5,659 nt of DNA from an uncultured Kineosporia sp. (lineage in GTDB: Bacteria; Actinomycetota; Actinomycetes; Actinomycetales; Kineosporiaceae), in the NCBI GenBank assembly GCA_937859855.1, contig CALMAR010000203.1, positions 1-5,659 of the forward strand, in the 5' to 3' direction. This document shows positions 5,331 through 5,659 of this stretch, in pieces; within the stretch, counting starts at the first letter, position 1, and each line of letters starts with the position of its first letter. The position numbers were made by a program, and so were the translations under genes. The notes below the pieces were generated by a model. That model ran no database searches and was not told where the DNA came from. It was given only the letters and a program-made list of their open reading frames with translations.

Positions 5331-5659
5331 ATGGCGGGCGGGCCGGGACGGAGAGCTGACCGCGGCCGGTCCCGCGAGAATGCGGAGGCGCCGGTGCACT
5401 CACCGGCCAGTCCGGCAGCGTTCAAGACCCGCATCCAGGCCCGGGCCGAGGAACGCGCCGCCGCCGCCCGCCCACCCGGCTCATCAGTTGATGAGCAGCC
5501 GGACGCCCCAGCGGGCCCGTCCCGCCGCGGCCGGCTCCGGCCGCACCGGCCACGGCGATTCACCGTGCTGCTGTACATGGCGGTGCTGCTGCTGGCCACC
5601 TGGGCGGCGGCCTGTTTCGTCGACACCGGCCAGCCGATCCTGGTGGCGCTGACCACGGT
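5331..5659 (+). CDS. Hypothetical protein with basic Pro/Ala-rich N-terminus and a membrane segment (3' truncated by window)
   Basis: An open frame runs from ATG 5331 through the window end, giving 109 complete codons. I do not recognise the family. Residues 1-76 are rich in Arg, Ala and Pro and look disordered, with a short possibly helical stretch around 30-46 (FKTRIQARAEERAAAA). A basic patch (RRGRLRPHRPRR) then precedes one hydrophobic segment at about 77-97, ending in C95. The positive charge before it suggests an N-in topology. Third positions are strongly G/C, especially in the membrane segment, supporting real coding. The ATG follows the GGDEF-EAL stop by 6 nt and has GAGG 4 nt upstream (5323-5326), suggesting co-transcription. 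An alternative GTG at 5394 has a better Shine-Dalgarno, GGAGG at 5384-5388, 5 nt away, and would shorten the protein by 21 residues. It may be a larger membrane protein whose remainder lies outside the window. Confidence 0.65.
   Translation, partial: MAGGPGRRADRGRSRENAEAPVHSPASPAAFKTRIQARAEERAAAARPPGSSVDEQPDAPAGPSRRGRLRPHRPRRFTVLLYMAVLLLATWAAACFVDTGQPILVALTT
5479..5496. repeat. 18-bp near-palindrome in the 5' part of the last gene
   Basis: The arms GCTCATCA (5479-5486) and TGATGAGC (5489-5496) are exact reverse complements around a GT centre. It is less GC-rich than its surroundings. It falls in the disordered part of the last gene (residues about 50-55), or upstream of it if translation starts later. 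It resembles the geometry of a dimeric-regulator operator, but no regulator is identified. Confidence 0.45.

Noticed and set aside
5380..5652. A 90-residue plus-strand open frame overlapping the last gene.
   Set aside because: It is mostly Arg/Pro/Ser, ends within the window, and the overlapping frame from 5331 has much stronger third-position G/C and a clean membrane segment.
5060..5656. A 198-residue minus-strand open frame at the right end.
   Set aside because: It runs antisense to the EAL catalytic region and to the last plus-strand gene, both with better coding signals, and its sequence is Ser/Arg/Ala-rich with no motif.

Overview
The window is GC-rich DNA with strong G/C preference at third codon positions, GTG starts, a Tat signal and a DtxR/IdeR-type iron box. 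It looks like chromosomal DNA of a high-GC actinobacterium; the genus cannot be called from what is visible.

Layout. The left half (1-2837, minus strand) is an efeUOB-type iron-uptake operon read right to left. efeU (2837-1278) encodes an FTR1-family iron permease carrying an extra ectodomain and a ninth membrane segment. efeO (1232-78) encodes a lipoprotein with a cupredoxin-like domain and an imelysin/M75 domain. The first 28 codons of efeB (85-1) encode a twin-arginine signal peptide and overlap the end of efeO by 8 nt; the rest lies outside the window. The 108-bp intergenic region (2838-2945) holds a 16/19 match to the DtxR/IdeR operator. This box lies in the spacer of a promoter whose TATAGT -10 is only 6 nt from the GTG of efeU, so the operon is probably repressed by iron and its mRNA is probably leaderless.

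The right half (2946-5324, plus strand) is a divergent gene for a membrane-anchored GGDEF-EAL protein: about ten membrane segments, then a cyclase and a phosphodiesterase domain, both with intact active-site motifs. The cyclase inhibitory site is degenerate. Six bases further on, a second plus-strand gene begins (5331 to the window end). It encodes a protein with a basic, Pro/Ala-rich N-terminus followed by a membrane segment, and its function is not recognised.

How the genes work together. EfeU, EfeO and EfeB are the membrane, binding/handling and peroxidase parts of one iron-import system. The GGDEF-EAL protein makes and/or degrades c-di-GMP in response to an unknown membrane signal. Only the shared intergenic region connects it to iron, so that connection is a hypothesis. 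I see no CRISPR array, tRNA, rRNA, insertion sequence or phage gene. No clearly undescribed system stands out. The less ordinary points are the promoter architecture, the EfeU ectodomain, the unassigned membrane sensor with its Trp-repeat insertion, and three perfect inverted repeats inside coding sequence.
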